From positions 1-64,000 of the forward strand of contig CAZXUK010000002.1 of the NCBI GenBank assembly GCA_964644045.1: a stretch of DNA of 64,000 bases. Reading direction: 5' to 3'. Every line of letters starts with the position of its first letter. Positions within the stretch are counted from its first letter, which is position 1. Source of the DNA: JAIOTG01 sp964644045. GTDB taxonomy: Bacteria; Patescibacteriota; Patescibacteriia; Patescibacteriales; JAGXOH01. Made by a program: the position numbers and the translations under genes. The notes under the pieces were generated by a model that saw only the letters and a list, made by a program, of their open reading frames with translations, searched no databases and was not told the DNA's origin. Positions 23,121 to 31,741 of this stretch are shown one piece after another.

Positions 23121-25112
23121 ATGATTTGCCGGCAGAGCAAAAAAATCGCGGAGGTTTTAACGGGGATGATTGTTTTTTTTCTTCCTCTTCTTTTTTCTTG
23201 GCATCTTTTCAGTTTTAACGCTTTTACCCTCCCCAAGATGGTTTTTTTCCGCGTTTTTCTTTTATTGGCCCTTTTTTTCTTTCTGTTTTTTGTCCTGAAT
23301 TGCGGGCGGAAAATTGTTTGGGATGGAAAAATATTGTTTTTAATCCTTTTTTTGGTTCTATCTTTGGGCCTTTCCGCTTTTTTTTCCGTTTCCCCGGATT
23401 TGGCCTTTTTGGGTCGCTATTCCCGCCAGCAGGGCTTTTACTCTTTTTTAAGTTATTTATTGTTTTTTCTTTTATTGATCTTTTTGTTTAAAGACAGTGT
23501 TCGGATCAAAAAGAGCATTTATTTAATAATTACCTCCTCTGTTTTAGTTTCTTTGTATGCCTGGGCGCAGTATTTGGGTTTGGATCCCTTGTCCTGGAGC
23601 GAGTCCCCCCGGGGAGGAAGGGTTTTTTCCGGCCTGGGACAACCCAATTTTTTGGGGCATTTTTTGGCCATGGTTATTCCCTTGAGTGTTTATGCTTTTT
23701 TGTTTTTGGTTCGTAAACTCAAGTTTAAAATCGTTTTATTGGCGAGCTTGCTTCTCCAGTTTTATGTTTTGTTCTTGACTTTAAGCCGTTCCGCCTGGCT
23801 GGCTTTGGGCCTGGGCGCTTGCGTCGGAGCGATCCTGTTTTTAATATTAACAAAAAAGAAGAGAATCTTATTTTTCTTGTTAATTTTATTAATGGTTTTT
23901 AGTTTAACTGTCTTGGTTTTTGTTAAGACTCCGCAAGAGAAATTGTCCGGGGATAATTTTTTTTCTCAACAATTTCCCCAAAGAGTTTTAAATTTAACCA
24001 ATTTTCAACAGGGCTCGGGAAAAATGAGAGTTTATTATTGGAGCGCGGCTTGGCGGGAGTTTAAAAGCGCGGAGTTAAAAAGAAAAATATTGGGGTATGG
24101 CCCCGATACCCTGGATAAAATTTTTGCTAAGCATTATGATCGCGACTGGGGAGTTCAGGAAAGTATTAATACTTATCCCAATCGAGCGCACAATTTGTTC
24201 TTTGACATCATTCTTCATTTCGGGCTTTTGGGATTCTTGGCTTTTACGGCTTTTATTCTTTATATACTTTATGGTTGTTTTAATTATTTAAAAGGGCGCG
24301 CAGAAGAGAAAGGGGAAGATTTTTGGTTGGTTTTCTTTTTATTAATTTCTTTGTCCGTTTATTTTTTTAACAATTTATTCAGTTTTTCCAGTGTTACCAC
24401 TTATGTGTATTTTTATTTGTTTCTGGCCTTTTTATTCATTTTGAGTTATAATTTAAATTCCAAAGTGGAAAAAAACGAAATAAGAGTTAAAACCTCTCCT
24501 TTTTTGCGGTTTTTATTGTTGTTTTTCATATTTTTGTCTTTTTCCGTTTTTATATTTTTTTATAATTTCAATTTGGTGCGAGCGGATTTTTATTATTTTC
24601 AGGCCCGCCAAGAAGATAATTGCTCCCGTGTTCTTAACAACATTAAAAGGAGTTTAAGTTTAAACTCGGGGAGCAGGTTTTATAAAAAAGAGTATTTAAG
24701 GCATGGCCTGAATTGTTATCATAATTTTAAAAGCCGGAAACAGCGGGAACAAATAAGAGAAAATTTGCTTTATCAGATAAACTCTTTAAAGAAAGAGAAT
24801 TGGGATTATGAATTCAAACTTTTCGCGGGGCGAGTGTATTCTCTTTTAAGTCGAGAAGACCCTCATTATTATCCTCGGGCCGAGTTAATTTATCAAGAAC
24901 TTATTGATTTTAATTCTTTTATGATCACTCCGTATAAGGAATTAGCTAAATTAAAATTACAGCAAAGCAAGCCATTTGAGGCCCTGAAGTATATTCGGCG
25001 GGGCTTGGTTGTAATGCCTTCTACTAAGAACAAGGACCTAAATAAAGAACACAGAGAAGAGGTTGAAAAAGAGAAAAAGGAATTCCGGAATTTATTAAAA
25101 TTGGCAAAATAA
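23121..25112 (+). CDS. O-antigen ligase / pilin oligosaccharyltransferase-like membrane protein
   Basis: The 663-aa protein has about 11-12 membrane helices and a soluble C-terminal region of about 150 residues that looks helical and TPR-like. The Wzy_C/O-antigen ligase signatures are GLGQPNFLGHFLAM, LTLSRSAWLALGLGA, and a large outward loop with YGPDTLDK and the catalytic-type histidine in PNRAHNLFFDIILHFGLLG. Its place between pilA and pilD suggests a PglL/TfpO-type enzyme that puts lipid-linked sugars on the pilin. A general polysaccharide ligase is the alternative. Confidence 0.85.
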   Translation: MICRQSKKIAEVLTGMIVFFLPLLFSWHLFSFNAFTLPKMVFFRVFLLLALFFFLFFVLNCGRKIVWDGKILFLILFLVLSLGLSAFFSVSPDLAFLGRYSRQQGFYSFLSYLLFFLLLIFLFKDSVRIKKSIYLIITSSVLVSLYAWAQYLGLDPLSWSESPRGGRVFSGLGQPNFLGHFLAMVIPLSVYAFLFLVRKLKFKIVLLASLLLQFYVLFLTLSRSAWLALGLGACVGAILFLILTKKKRILFFLLILLMVFSLTVLVFVKTPQEKLSGDNFFSQQFPQRVLNLTNFQQGSGKMRVYYWSAAWREFKSAELKRKILGYGPDTLDKIFAKHYDRDWGVQESINTYPNRAHNLFFDIILHFGLLGFLAFTAFILYILYGCFNYLKGRAEEKGEDFWLVFFLLISLSVYFFNNLFSFSSVTTYVYFYLFLAFLFILSYNLNSKVEKNEIRVKTSPFLRFLLLFFIFLSFSVFIFFYNFNLVRADFYYFQARQEDNCSRVLNNIKRSLSLNSGSRFYKKEYLRHGLNCYHNFKSRKQREQIRENLLYQINSLKKENWDYEFKLFAGRVYSLLSREDPHYYPRAELIYQELIDFNSFMITPYKELAKLKLQQSKPFEALKYIRRGLVVMPSTKNKDLNKEHREEVEKEKKEFRNLLKLAK

Positions 25113-25237
25113 TTTGTTTTTTAGAAACATGTTATACTTCTTGATTTTAGAAAAAAATAAATTTTATAAAATCAAAAAATAATATTAACTAAAAATTGTC
25201 AAATTTTTCTATAAAGATATAAAAACAAATTAAATTT

Positions 25238-26005
25238 ATGTTTTACTTAAATTTGATATTCGTATTTATTTTCGGGCTTGTAGTCGGGAGTTTTCTGAAT
25301 TGTTTAATTTGGCGTCTGCGAACCGAAGAAGGCTTGAGCGGACGTTCTCGTTGCCCTTTGTGCGGACGGAAAATATCTTGGTATGACAATCTTCCGCTTC
25401 TAAGTTTTTTGTTTTTAAAAGGACGTTGTCGCCATTGCGGAGGAAGAATCTCTTGGCAGTATCCGGCTGTGGAGCTGGCCACCGGGAGTTTGTTTTTATT
25501 GGTTTTTTATTTGAATATCGCGGGCGGAGAGATGGATTATTTGGGGCTGGTTCGGAATTGGTTTGTGGTGGCGGTTTTAATGGTGGTTTTTGTTTATGAT
25601 TTGCGTTTTTACCTTATTTTGGACAAAGTAATGATCCCTTCCATCTTGGCGGTATTGGTATTGAATATTTTTTGGGGGGTAGGGTGGCAGGATCTGCTTG
25701 TTTCTGCTATAATAGGAATAGGTTTTTTCTTGATTCAATTTTTGGTTTCCCGGGGCCGGTGGATAGGAGGAGGAGATATCAGATTGGGTCTTTTTATGGG
25801 AGTGGCTTTGGGATATTGGGATTTACTGATTTTGGCTATTTTTTTGGCTTATTTTATAGGTTCGCTTATAGGTATATTTTTAATAATTTTTAGCAAAAAA
25901 AAGTGGGATTCTCAGGTTCCTTTGGGGGTATTTTTGGCTACCGGCACTCTTTTGGCTTTGCTTTGGGGCCCTTTTTTAATAGATTGGTATTTGGGCTTGT
26001 TTTAA
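25238..26005 (+). CDS. pilD: prepilin peptidase PilD
   Basis: The 255-aa multi-pass protein has the zinc-type CPLCG and CRHCGG pairs in the first cytoplasmic loop (methyltransferase domain). The two catalytic aspartates of the GXGD protease family are in VYDLRF and IGGGDIRLGLFMG. It removes the leader peptide from PilA and the pseudopilin and methylates the new N-terminus. It lies directly downstream of the pilus cluster. Confidence 0.95.
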   Translation: MFYLNLIFVFIFGLVVGSFLNCLIWRLRTEEGLSGRSRCPLCGRKISWYDNLPLLSFLFLKGRCRHCGGRISWQYPAVELATGSLFLLVFYLNIAGGEMDYLGLVRNWFVVAVLMVVFVYDLRFYLILDKVMIPSILAVLVLNIFWGVGWQDLLVSAIIGIGFFLIQFLVSRGRWIGGGDIRLGLFMGVALGYWDLLILAIFLAYFIGSLIGIFLIIFSKKKWDSQVPLGVFLATGTLLALLWGPFLIDWYLGLF

Positions 26006-26008
26006 TGC

Positions 26009-26037
26009 TTGGCTAATTTTTTTAAATTTAGTATAAT
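26009..26037 (+). promoter_or_regulatory. ftsA promoter
   Basis: TTGGCT, a 17-base spacer, then TATAAT. The predicted leader is about 20 bases. Confidence 0.5.
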
Positions 26038-26063
26038 ATTAATATAAAATAATTTGTTTAATT

Positions 26064-27326
26064 ATGAAGGAAGATATTTTGGCCGCCTTAGATGTGGGTT
26101 CTCAAGAATCAAAGTTGGTTATTGCCCAGAGATCTTCGCAAGAAGAAGGCGGTAATATTAAAATTATCGGGGCCACTTCTCTGCCCACGGAGGGAATGAG
26201 CAAAGGTATGGTTAAAAGCATTGATGATGTGACTTCCACTATTTCCGCTCTTTTAGAGAAAGGCGAACGTTTAACCGGTTTTCCCATTGAAAGTGTTTGG
26301 ATGAGCGTAAACGACCCTTATATTAAATGTGAAATAAGCAAAGGAGTGGTGGCCATAGGTAAAAGCAACGGGGAAATTAGCCAAGATGATGTTAACAGAG
26401 CTATAGATGCGGCCGGAACCCTGTCCGTGCCGGTTAATTATGAAATTCTTCATATAATTCCGATTAATTTTACCGTGGATAACCAAAAAGATATAAAAGA
26501 TCCCCTGGGAATGAACGGGGTAAGATTGGAAGTGGAGGTTTTGATTGTGCAAGGAGCGAGCAGTCAAATAAAAAATTTCACCAAGGCGGTTTATCGAACC
26601 GATGTAGAGATAGACAATCTGGTTTTATCTCCCTTGGCTTTAGCAGAAGTGATTACCAGTAAAAAGCAGAGAGAGTTGGGGGTGGCGGTTGTGGATATCG
26701 GCGCCTCCACCACAAGTTTGGCTGTTTTTGAAGAGGAAAGATTGATACATACTGCCGTATTGCCGGTGGGCTCTGAACATATAACCGCCGATTTGGCCAT
26801 TGGATTAAGGTGTCCGATCAATTTGGCGGAAAGGATCAAATTGGAATACGGACACAGCCAACCGGAAGAATTTTCCGCTAAAGATAAAATAGATATTACC
26901 GATCTGGTTAAAGAGGAAGAGGTAAACGATGAAATAAGCGAAATTTCTCAAAAATATTTGGCGGAAATAATTGAAGCCCGAGTAGAGGAAATTTTTAATA
27001 TGGTGGATGAAGAATTTAAAAAAGCGGAACGTTCCGGAATGTTGCCGGCCGGAATTATTTTGGCCGGCGGGGCGGCCAAGTTGCCGGGAATAACTGAGGT
27101 AGCGAAAAGCAAATTGCGCCTGCCCGTGGCCGTGGGAGAAATCAAAAATGTTGAAGTTATAATTGATAAAGTCAATGAGCCCCAGTTTTTGGCCGCGGTG
27201 GGCTTGATTTTATGGGGAGAAGCCGAGTCCGGCCCGGGAGAGAAAAATTTTATATATAAAGGAAAGGAAACTTTGGGCAAAACCGGAGAAAAAATTAAAA
27301 ATCTTTTTTCCCGGATAATGCCTTAA
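26064..27326 (+). CDS. ftsA: cell division protein FtsA
   Basis: The 420-aa actin-fold ATPase has ALDVGSQESKLVIAQ at the N-terminus, the FtsA-specific 1C domain (SVNDPYIKCEISKGVVAIG), the phosphate-2 loop VVDIGASTTSLAVF, and IILAGGAAKLPG near the end. The C-terminus ends in a basic amphipathic helix (GEKIKNLFSRIMP), the membrane-targeting sequence. It tethers FtsZ to the membrane. ftsZ follows with its own promoter in the 87-base gap. Confidence 0.96.
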   Translation: MKEDILAALDVGSQESKLVIAQRSSQEEGGNIKIIGATSLPTEGMSKGMVKSIDDVTSTISALLEKGERLTGFPIESVWMSVNDPYIKCEISKGVVAIGKSNGEISQDDVNRAIDAAGTLSVPVNYEILHIIPINFTVDNQKDIKDPLGMNGVRLEVEVLIVQGASSQIKNFTKAVYRTDVEIDNLVLSPLALAEVITSKKQRELGVAVVDIGASTTSLAVFEEERLIHTAVLPVGSEHITADLAIGLRCPINLAERIKLEYGHSQPEEFSAKDKIDITDLVKEEEVNDEISEISQKYLAEIIEARVEEIFNMVDEEFKKAERSGMLPAGIILAGGAAKLPGITEVAKSKLRLPVAVGEIKNVEVIIDKVNEPQFLAAVGLILWGEAESGPGEKNFIYKGKETLGKTGEKIKNLFSRIMP

Positions 27327-27352
27327 AAGTTTTAGTTTTTTAGTTTTTGGGG

Positions 27353-27381
27353 TTGATATTTTTTTTACTATCATATATTAT
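27353..27381 (+). promoter_or_regulatory. ftsZ promoter
   Basis: TTGATA, a 17-base spacer, then TATTAT, with the ATG 32 bases further on. Confidence 0.6.
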
Positions 27382-27413
27382 AAAAAGAACTTAGTTAATT
27401 AAATTTTTATTTT

Positions 27414-28682
27414 ATGGGAGAAGTAAAACCAAATGCTGAAACTTTTGCCAAAATTAAAGTAGTGGGAGTAGGCGGAAGTGGCGGTAATGCGGTTAATCGA
27501 ATGGTGGAGAAAGGAATTAAAGGAGTGGAATTTGTGGCTATTAATACCGATGTTCAAGCTCTGCATTACAATAAAGCTAATGAAAAAATTCATATAGGCA
27601 AAACCGTAACCAAAGGTTTGGGTGCCGGGATGAATCCGGAATTGGGAAAAGCTTCGGCCGAGGAAGCTCAAAATGAAATTCGAGACGTGTTAAAAGACTC
27701 TGATATGGTTTTTATTACTTGCGGTTTGGGGGGAGGAACCGGAACCGGAGCTTCCCCGATGGTAGCGGAGATAGCCAAGGATTTGGGCGCTTTGACCGTA
27801 GGAGTAATTACTCGCCCTTTTGCTTTTGAAGGAGGCCAAAGAAAAAAGATCGGAGAAAGGGGTTTTTCCGAATTAGCCGACAAGGTGGATACTATTATCA
27901 CCATATCCAATGATAAGCTTTTGCAGGTAATTGAGAAAGATACTTCTTTATTAGAAGCGTTTATAGTGGCGGATGATATTTTGCGTCAGGGAGTACAGGG
28001 GATTGCCGAGGTAATCACTATGCCCGGGATAGTAAATGCTGATTTTGCCGATGTAAGGACGGTTATGAATAGTGCCGGATCCGCTTTGATGGGTATCGGA
28101 GAATCCGGAGGGGAAAATCGCGCAGTAGAAGCGGCCAAAGCCGCTATTAGCTCTCCTCTTTTGGATATGTCTATTGAGGGAGCCCAAGGGGTGGTTTTTA
28201 CTATTTCCGGAGGCCCCAGTTTAAGCATGAACGAAGTGAATGAAGCGGCTAAAATTATTACCGCTTCCGCAGATGAGGAAGCTACGGTTATTTTTGGAGC
28301 GGTTATAGACGAGAATTTAAAGGATGAGGTAAAAATAACCGTTATAGCTACCGGCTTTGATAACAACAACAAGCCGAGTGAAAAAACTGAAGGCGTTTAT
28401 ACTCCCAGTAATTTCATAGAAGAAGAACAGAAGAAAGATTTAATGTCTTCTTCTTCGGAAGAAAATACTTCTTCTCATAACAAGGAGACTTGGAAAGAGG
28501 CGGACAAATCAGACAAGTCAAAGGAAAAAGAAGAAAAGAAATTAAATAAGAAGAAAAATGATCGCGTGTTCTCCTCTGTAGAAGAAGCTCAATCACAGCC
28601 GGCGGCGGAAGAAAAGAAGAATGACGAAGAAGAGGATGATGAATTAAGCGTACCCGCTTTTATTAGAAAAAAGATGAAATAA
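27414..28682 (+). CDS. ftsZ: cell division protein FtsZ
   Basis: The 422-aa tubulin-like GTPase has the signature GGGTGTGASP near residue 105, the N-terminal KVVGVGGSGGNAVNRM, and the T7 loop NADFADVRTVM. The C-terminal linker (about residues 325-405) is Ser/Lys/Glu rich. The last residues LSVPAFIRKKMK form the conserved peptide that binds FtsA. It forms the cytokinetic ring. The gene is followed by a clear terminator. Confidence 0.98.
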   Translation: MGEVKPNAETFAKIKVVGVGGSGGNAVNRMVEKGIKGVEFVAINTDVQALHYNKANEKIHIGKTVTKGLGAGMNPELGKASAEEAQNEIRDVLKDSDMVFITCGLGGGTGTGASPMVAEIAKDLGALTVGVITRPFAFEGGQRKKIGERGFSELADKVDTIITISNDKLLQVIEKDTSLLEAFIVADDILRQGVQGIAEVITMPGIVNADFADVRTVMNSAGSALMGIGESGGENRAVEAAKAAISSPLLDMSIEGAQGVVFTISGGPSLSMNEVNEAAKIITASADEEATVIFGAVIDENLKDEVKITVIATGFDNNNKPSEKTEGVYTPSNFIEEEQKKDLMSSSSEENTSSHNKETWKEADKSDKSKEKEEKKLNKKKNDRVFSSVEEAQSQPAAEEKKNDEEEDDELSVPAFIRKKMK

Positions 28683-28712
28683 ATTTTTGTTAGAAGCATT
28701 ATTGTTTCATAG

Positions 28713-28741
28713 AGCTTCTCCTTAACCGGGGAAGCTTTTTT
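28713..28741 (+). terminator. intrinsic terminator after ftsZ
   Basis: The stem AGCTTCTCC/GGGGAAGCT with a 6-base loop, then a T run. Confidence 0.85.
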
Positions 28742-28828
28742 AGTTTTCCACAAAGATTTTTATTCTCTTCCGTTTTTTTAGGGTCAGAATTACAGAAAAT
28801 CCCCAAAAATAGCGATATTAGGAGGGTA

Positions 28829-28912
28829 TTGGAACATAAAAAAAATTGTGCTATAATGAAAATAATCAATATATGGCAATTAAAAATAGTAGAATAGCAC
28901 AATATATAGTTT
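28829..28912 (+). promoter_or_regulatory. nrdR-nrdD promoter with two candidate NrdR boxes
   Basis: TTGGAA, a 17-base spacer and TATAAT (28852-28857) give a start near 28864. Two related sequences lie after the -10, ATCAATATATGGCA (28865-28878) and CACAATATATAGT (28898-28910). Their CAATATAT cores are 33 bases apart, about three helix turns. NrdR boxes have the consensus acaCwAtATaTwgtgt and usually come in pairs about 31-32 bases apart, so this looks like auto-repression by NrdR. Confidence 0.55.
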
Positions 28913-28925
28913 TTAAAAATTTTTT

Positions 28926-29417
28926 ATGAAATGTCCTATTTGTTATCATCCTGATACCAAAGTTATTAATTCTCGTTCCGCCGGCGACGGTCTATCCGTG
29001 CGCAGACGCAGAGAGTGTTCCAAGTGTTTTTTTCGTTTTTCCACTTATGAAGAGATTGAAATTTTGGATTTAATGGTGGTTAAGCAAAATGGAAATAAGG
29101 AATCTTATAATAGGGACAAATTGATCAAGGGCTTGGAGAAATCCTTGGAAAAAAGACCCGTAAGCAAGGATAAATTTAAAAAGTTGATTCATTGCATTGA
29201 AAAGGATATTCAAAAAAAAGAGAAAACCGAAATAGATTCCAGTTTTATCGGAGAGGCGGTTATGAAACATTTAAAAAGAATGGACAAAGTGGCTTATATT
29301 CGTTTTGCTTCCGTTTATGAATCTTTTAAAGACGCTCAGGCCTTTAAAGAAGAGCTTAATAAAATTTTAAAAACCAAGAAAACCAAGAAAAAAGATTTAA
29401 ATAAAAATAAAAAATAG
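28926..29417 (+). CDS. nrdR: transcriptional repressor NrdR
   Basis: The 163-aa protein has the four-Cys zinc ribbon CPICYHPDTKVINSR...CSKCFFRF, the RRRREC arginine cluster for DNA binding, and the ATP-cone domain (VVKQNGNKESYNRDKLIKGL). NrdR senses ATP/dATP and represses ribonucleotide reductase genes. It lies at the head of the nrdD-nrdG operon and behind candidate NrdR boxes. The lysine-rich tail (KTKKTKKKDLNKNKK) is unusual. Confidence 0.96.
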   Translation: MKCPICYHPDTKVINSRSAGDGLSVRRRRECSKCFFRFSTYEEIEILDLMVVKQNGNKESYNRDKLIKGLEKSLEKRPVSKDKFKKLIHCIEKDIQKKEKTEIDSSFIGEAVMKHLKRMDKVAYIRFASVYESFKDAQAFKEELNKILKTKKTKKKDLNKNKK

Positions 29418-29438
29418 AAAATTATAATTAATTTCCCC

Positions 29439-31523
29439 ATGCTTATGTTTAGAGAGCAAAAAGAGAGCTTTATCACCCAAATAAGGAAACGATCCGGAGA
29501 AATTGTTTCTTTTGAGCAAGAAAAAATAACCAGGGCCATTGAAGCGGCCGCCCGAGCCGCAGAAGTGGAAGAGAAGAATTTGGCCCAAAAGTTAAGCGAT
29601 CAAGTCAAAGAAGAGATCAATAAAAAATTTCATTCCCGCAGTATTCCGGCGGTAGAAGAAATTCAGGATATAGTGGAAGAAGTTTTGATTCGGAACGATC
29701 GAATTAAAATGGCCCGGGCTTATATAATTTATCGGGAGCAACACAGGCAAATCAGGGACATAAACAAAACCACCAACGAGGAGAAATTAATGGAAGATTA
29801 TTTGGGCAAGGCGGATTGGCGTTTGCGAGAGAATAGCAATATGAGTTTTTCCGTCCAGGGTTTAAATAATTATTTGGCTTCTTCCATATCGGCTAAATAT
29901 TGGTTGAATAAGCTCTATCCCCAGCAGATCAGGGACGCTCATACCGAAGGAGATTTTCATATTCATGATTTGGGAATGTTAGCGCCTTATTGTTGCGGTT
30001 GGGACTTAAAAGATTTGTTAATCAGGGGTTTTGGCGGAATTAATGAGAAAGTTCAAAGTAAGCCGGCCAAGCATTTCCGGAGCGTTTTAGGACAAGTTAT
30101 TAATTTTCTTTATACCCTTCAAGGAGAAGCGGCCGGCGCTCAAGCTTTCGCCAATTTTGATACTTACTTAGCACCTTTCATTCGTTATGACGGGCTATCT
30201 TATTCCGAAGTTAAGCAATGTCTTCAGGAATTCATGTTTAATATTAATATCCCCACTCGAGTGGGTTTTCAGACTCCTTTTACCAATGTTACCTTGGATG
30301 TGGTTGTGAGCAAAACAATGGGAGAAGAGAATGTTATTTACGGAGGAAAAATAGCCGGGGATAAGTATAAAGATTTTCAAGAAGAGATGGATGTTTTTAA
30401 TAAGGCCTTTGCCGAAGTAATGATAGAGGGGGATGCCACCGGGCGCCCCTTTGCTTTTCCTATTCCCACTTATAATCTGGGTAAAAATTTTGATTGGAAT
30501 AGGGACTCTTTAAAAAATATGTGGGAGATGACCGCCAAATATGGAATTCCTTATTTTTCCAATTTTATTAATTCTGATATGGATATTGATGATGCCCGTA
30601 GTATGTGTTGCCGACTGCGTTTGGATAATCGGGAGTTGCGCAAAAGAGGAGGAGGATTATTCGGTGCCAATCCTTTGACCGGCAGCTTGGGGGTAGTTAC
30701 CATTAATATGGCTCGAATTGGATATTTGGCCAAGGATAAACAGGATTACAAAAAGCGGGTTTTGGAATTAATGGAATTGGCCAAAAAGAGTTTGGAGATA
30801 AAAAGAAAAGTGGTGGAAGAGTTTTCGGAGAAAGGGTTATATCCTTATTCCGCTTATTATTTGTCGGACATAAAGAAAAAATTCGATTCTTATTGGCGAA
30901 ATCATTTTAATACTATTGGTATTAATGCCATGAATGAATCCGTGGTAAATTTCTTAGGTGAAGATTTGAGCAGTGATAAATCTCGAAAATTCGCGGTTGA
31001 AATATTGGATTTAATGCGGGAAAAATTAATGGATTATCAGAACGAAACCAACAACCTTTATAATTTAGAGGCCTCTCCGGCAGAAGGAGCTACCTTTCGT
31101 TTTGCTAAAAAAGACAAAGAGCTTTATCCGGGTATAAGAGTGGCCAATGAAGAGGCCTATCAGGAAAACAGGGCCGATCCTTATTATACCAATTCTTCCC
31201 AGCTACCCGTCGATCTTACCGATGATTTATTTGAGGCCTTGGATCTGCAAGATGAGCTTCAAACCAAATACACCGGAGGAACGGTTTTGCACGGCTTTTT
31301 GGGGGAAAGAATAAATAATCCAGAGGCCTGTAAACTTTTGGTCAAAAAGATTGCCGAGAATTACAAATTGCCTTATTTTACCATTACACCCACTTTTTCT
31401 ATATGTCCCATTCATGGTTATATTCCCGGAGAACACAAATATTGTCCCAAATGCGATGCCGAGAGAGGCATTGATTCTGAGGAAGAAAAAGTGGAAGTGC
31501 CTGTGAAGAACAAAGAATCATAA
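29439..31523 (+). CDS. nrdD: anaerobic ribonucleotide reductase NrdD, main polypeptide without the glycyl-radical end
   Basis: The 694-aa class III reductase has an N-terminal ATP cone (about residues 7-95) and the ten-strand barrel with APYCCGWDLKDLL and ARSMCCRLRLDNREL. The conserved stretch LYNLEASPAEGATFRF and a C-terminal zinc site CPIHGYIPGEHKYCPKC are also visible. In most NrdD proteins about 50 more residues with the radical glycine follow. Here the frame stops at 31523, and that segment is a separate ORF at 31585-31725 in another frame. The stop is not a sequencing slip within the motif, because the break falls at the domain boundary and the second ORF has its own ATG. It reduces NTPs without oxygen once activated by NrdG. 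Confidence 0.95.
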   Translation: MLMFREQKESFITQIRKRSGEIVSFEQEKITRAIEAAARAAEVEEKNLAQKLSDQVKEEINKKFHSRSIPAVEEIQDIVEEVLIRNDRIKMARAYIIYREQHRQIRDINKTTNEEKLMEDYLGKADWRLRENSNMSFSVQGLNNYLASSISAKYWLNKLYPQQIRDAHTEGDFHIHDLGMLAPYCCGWDLKDLLIRGFGGINEKVQSKPAKHFRSVLGQVINFLYTLQGEAAGAQAFANFDTYLAPFIRYDGLSYSEVKQCLQEFMFNINIPTRVGFQTPFTNVTLDVVVSKTMGEENVIYGGKIAGDKYKDFQEEMDVFNKAFAEVMIEGDATGRPFAFPIPTYNLGKNFDWNRDSLKNMWEMTAKYGIPYFSNFINSDMDIDDARSMCCRLRLDNRELRKRGGGLFGANPLTGSLGVVTINMARIGYLAKDKQDYKKRVLELMELAKKSLEIKRKVVEEFSEKGLYPYSAYYLSDIKKKFDSYWRNHFNTIGINAMNESVVNFLGEDLSSDKSRKFAVEILDLMREKLMDYQNETNNLYNLEASPAEGATFRFAKKDKELYPGIRVANEEAYQENRADPYYTNSSQLPVDLTDDLFEALDLQDELQTKYTGGTVLHGFLGERINNPEACKLLVKKIAENYKLPYFTITPTFSICPIHGYIPGEHKYCPKCDAERGIDSEEEKVEVPVKNKES

Positions 31524-31537
31524 TAATTTTTTAATAA

Positions 31538-31574
31538 TTTTTATTTGATTAGTTTAAAATTGATCAAATAAAAA
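31538..31574 (+). promoter_or_regulatory. perfect 12-bp hairpin between the two NrdD parts
   Basis: TTTTTATTTGAT pairs exactly with ATCAAATAAAAA across a 13-base loop. It lies between the stop of the large NrdD frame and the ATG of the glycyl-radical ORF. It is AT-only except for two pairs, so it is a weak terminator at best. It may set the ratio of the two products by pausing or mRNA processing. Confidence 0.5.
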
Positions 31575-31584
31575 TAAAGAATAT

Positions 31585-31725
31585 ATGTCCCAAGAGCAAC
31601 CTAAAAGACAACCTTGTGAAGTTTATAGCCGGGTAGTGGGTTGGCTTACCCCGGTTAAAAACTGGAACAAAGGAAAAAGATCCGAATATCAAGACAGAAA
31701 AACTTTCAAGGCCACAGAAAATTAA
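31585..31725 (+). CDS. free-standing glycyl-radical domain of NrdD
   Basis: The 46-aa ORF begins MSQEQPKRQPCEVYSRVVGW and continues LTPVKNWNKGKRSEYQDRKT. This is the C-terminal glycyl-radical segment of class III reductases, where NrdD normally reads EVYSRVVGYLxPVxxWNKGK and the Gly of VVG carries the radical. The ATG at 31585 is in a different frame from nrdD (31524 would be the next codon of that frame). It is followed 16 bases later by nrdG, whose product would generate the radical on it. The nearest analogue in established biology is GrcA (YfiD), a detached glycyl-radical domain that repairs pyruvate formate-lyase. No Shine-Dalgarno is seen. Confidence 0.85.
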   Translation: MSQEQPKRQPCEVYSRVVGWLTPVKNWNKGKRSEYQDRKTFKATEN

Positions 31726-31741
31726 TTTTTAGAATGGATTT

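Noticed and set aside
31524..31584. Programmed frameshift or read-through joining the two NrdD parts
   Set aside because: The second part has its own ATG, is in another frame after 61 bases, and is separated by a hairpin; I see no slippery sequence at the end of the first frame.
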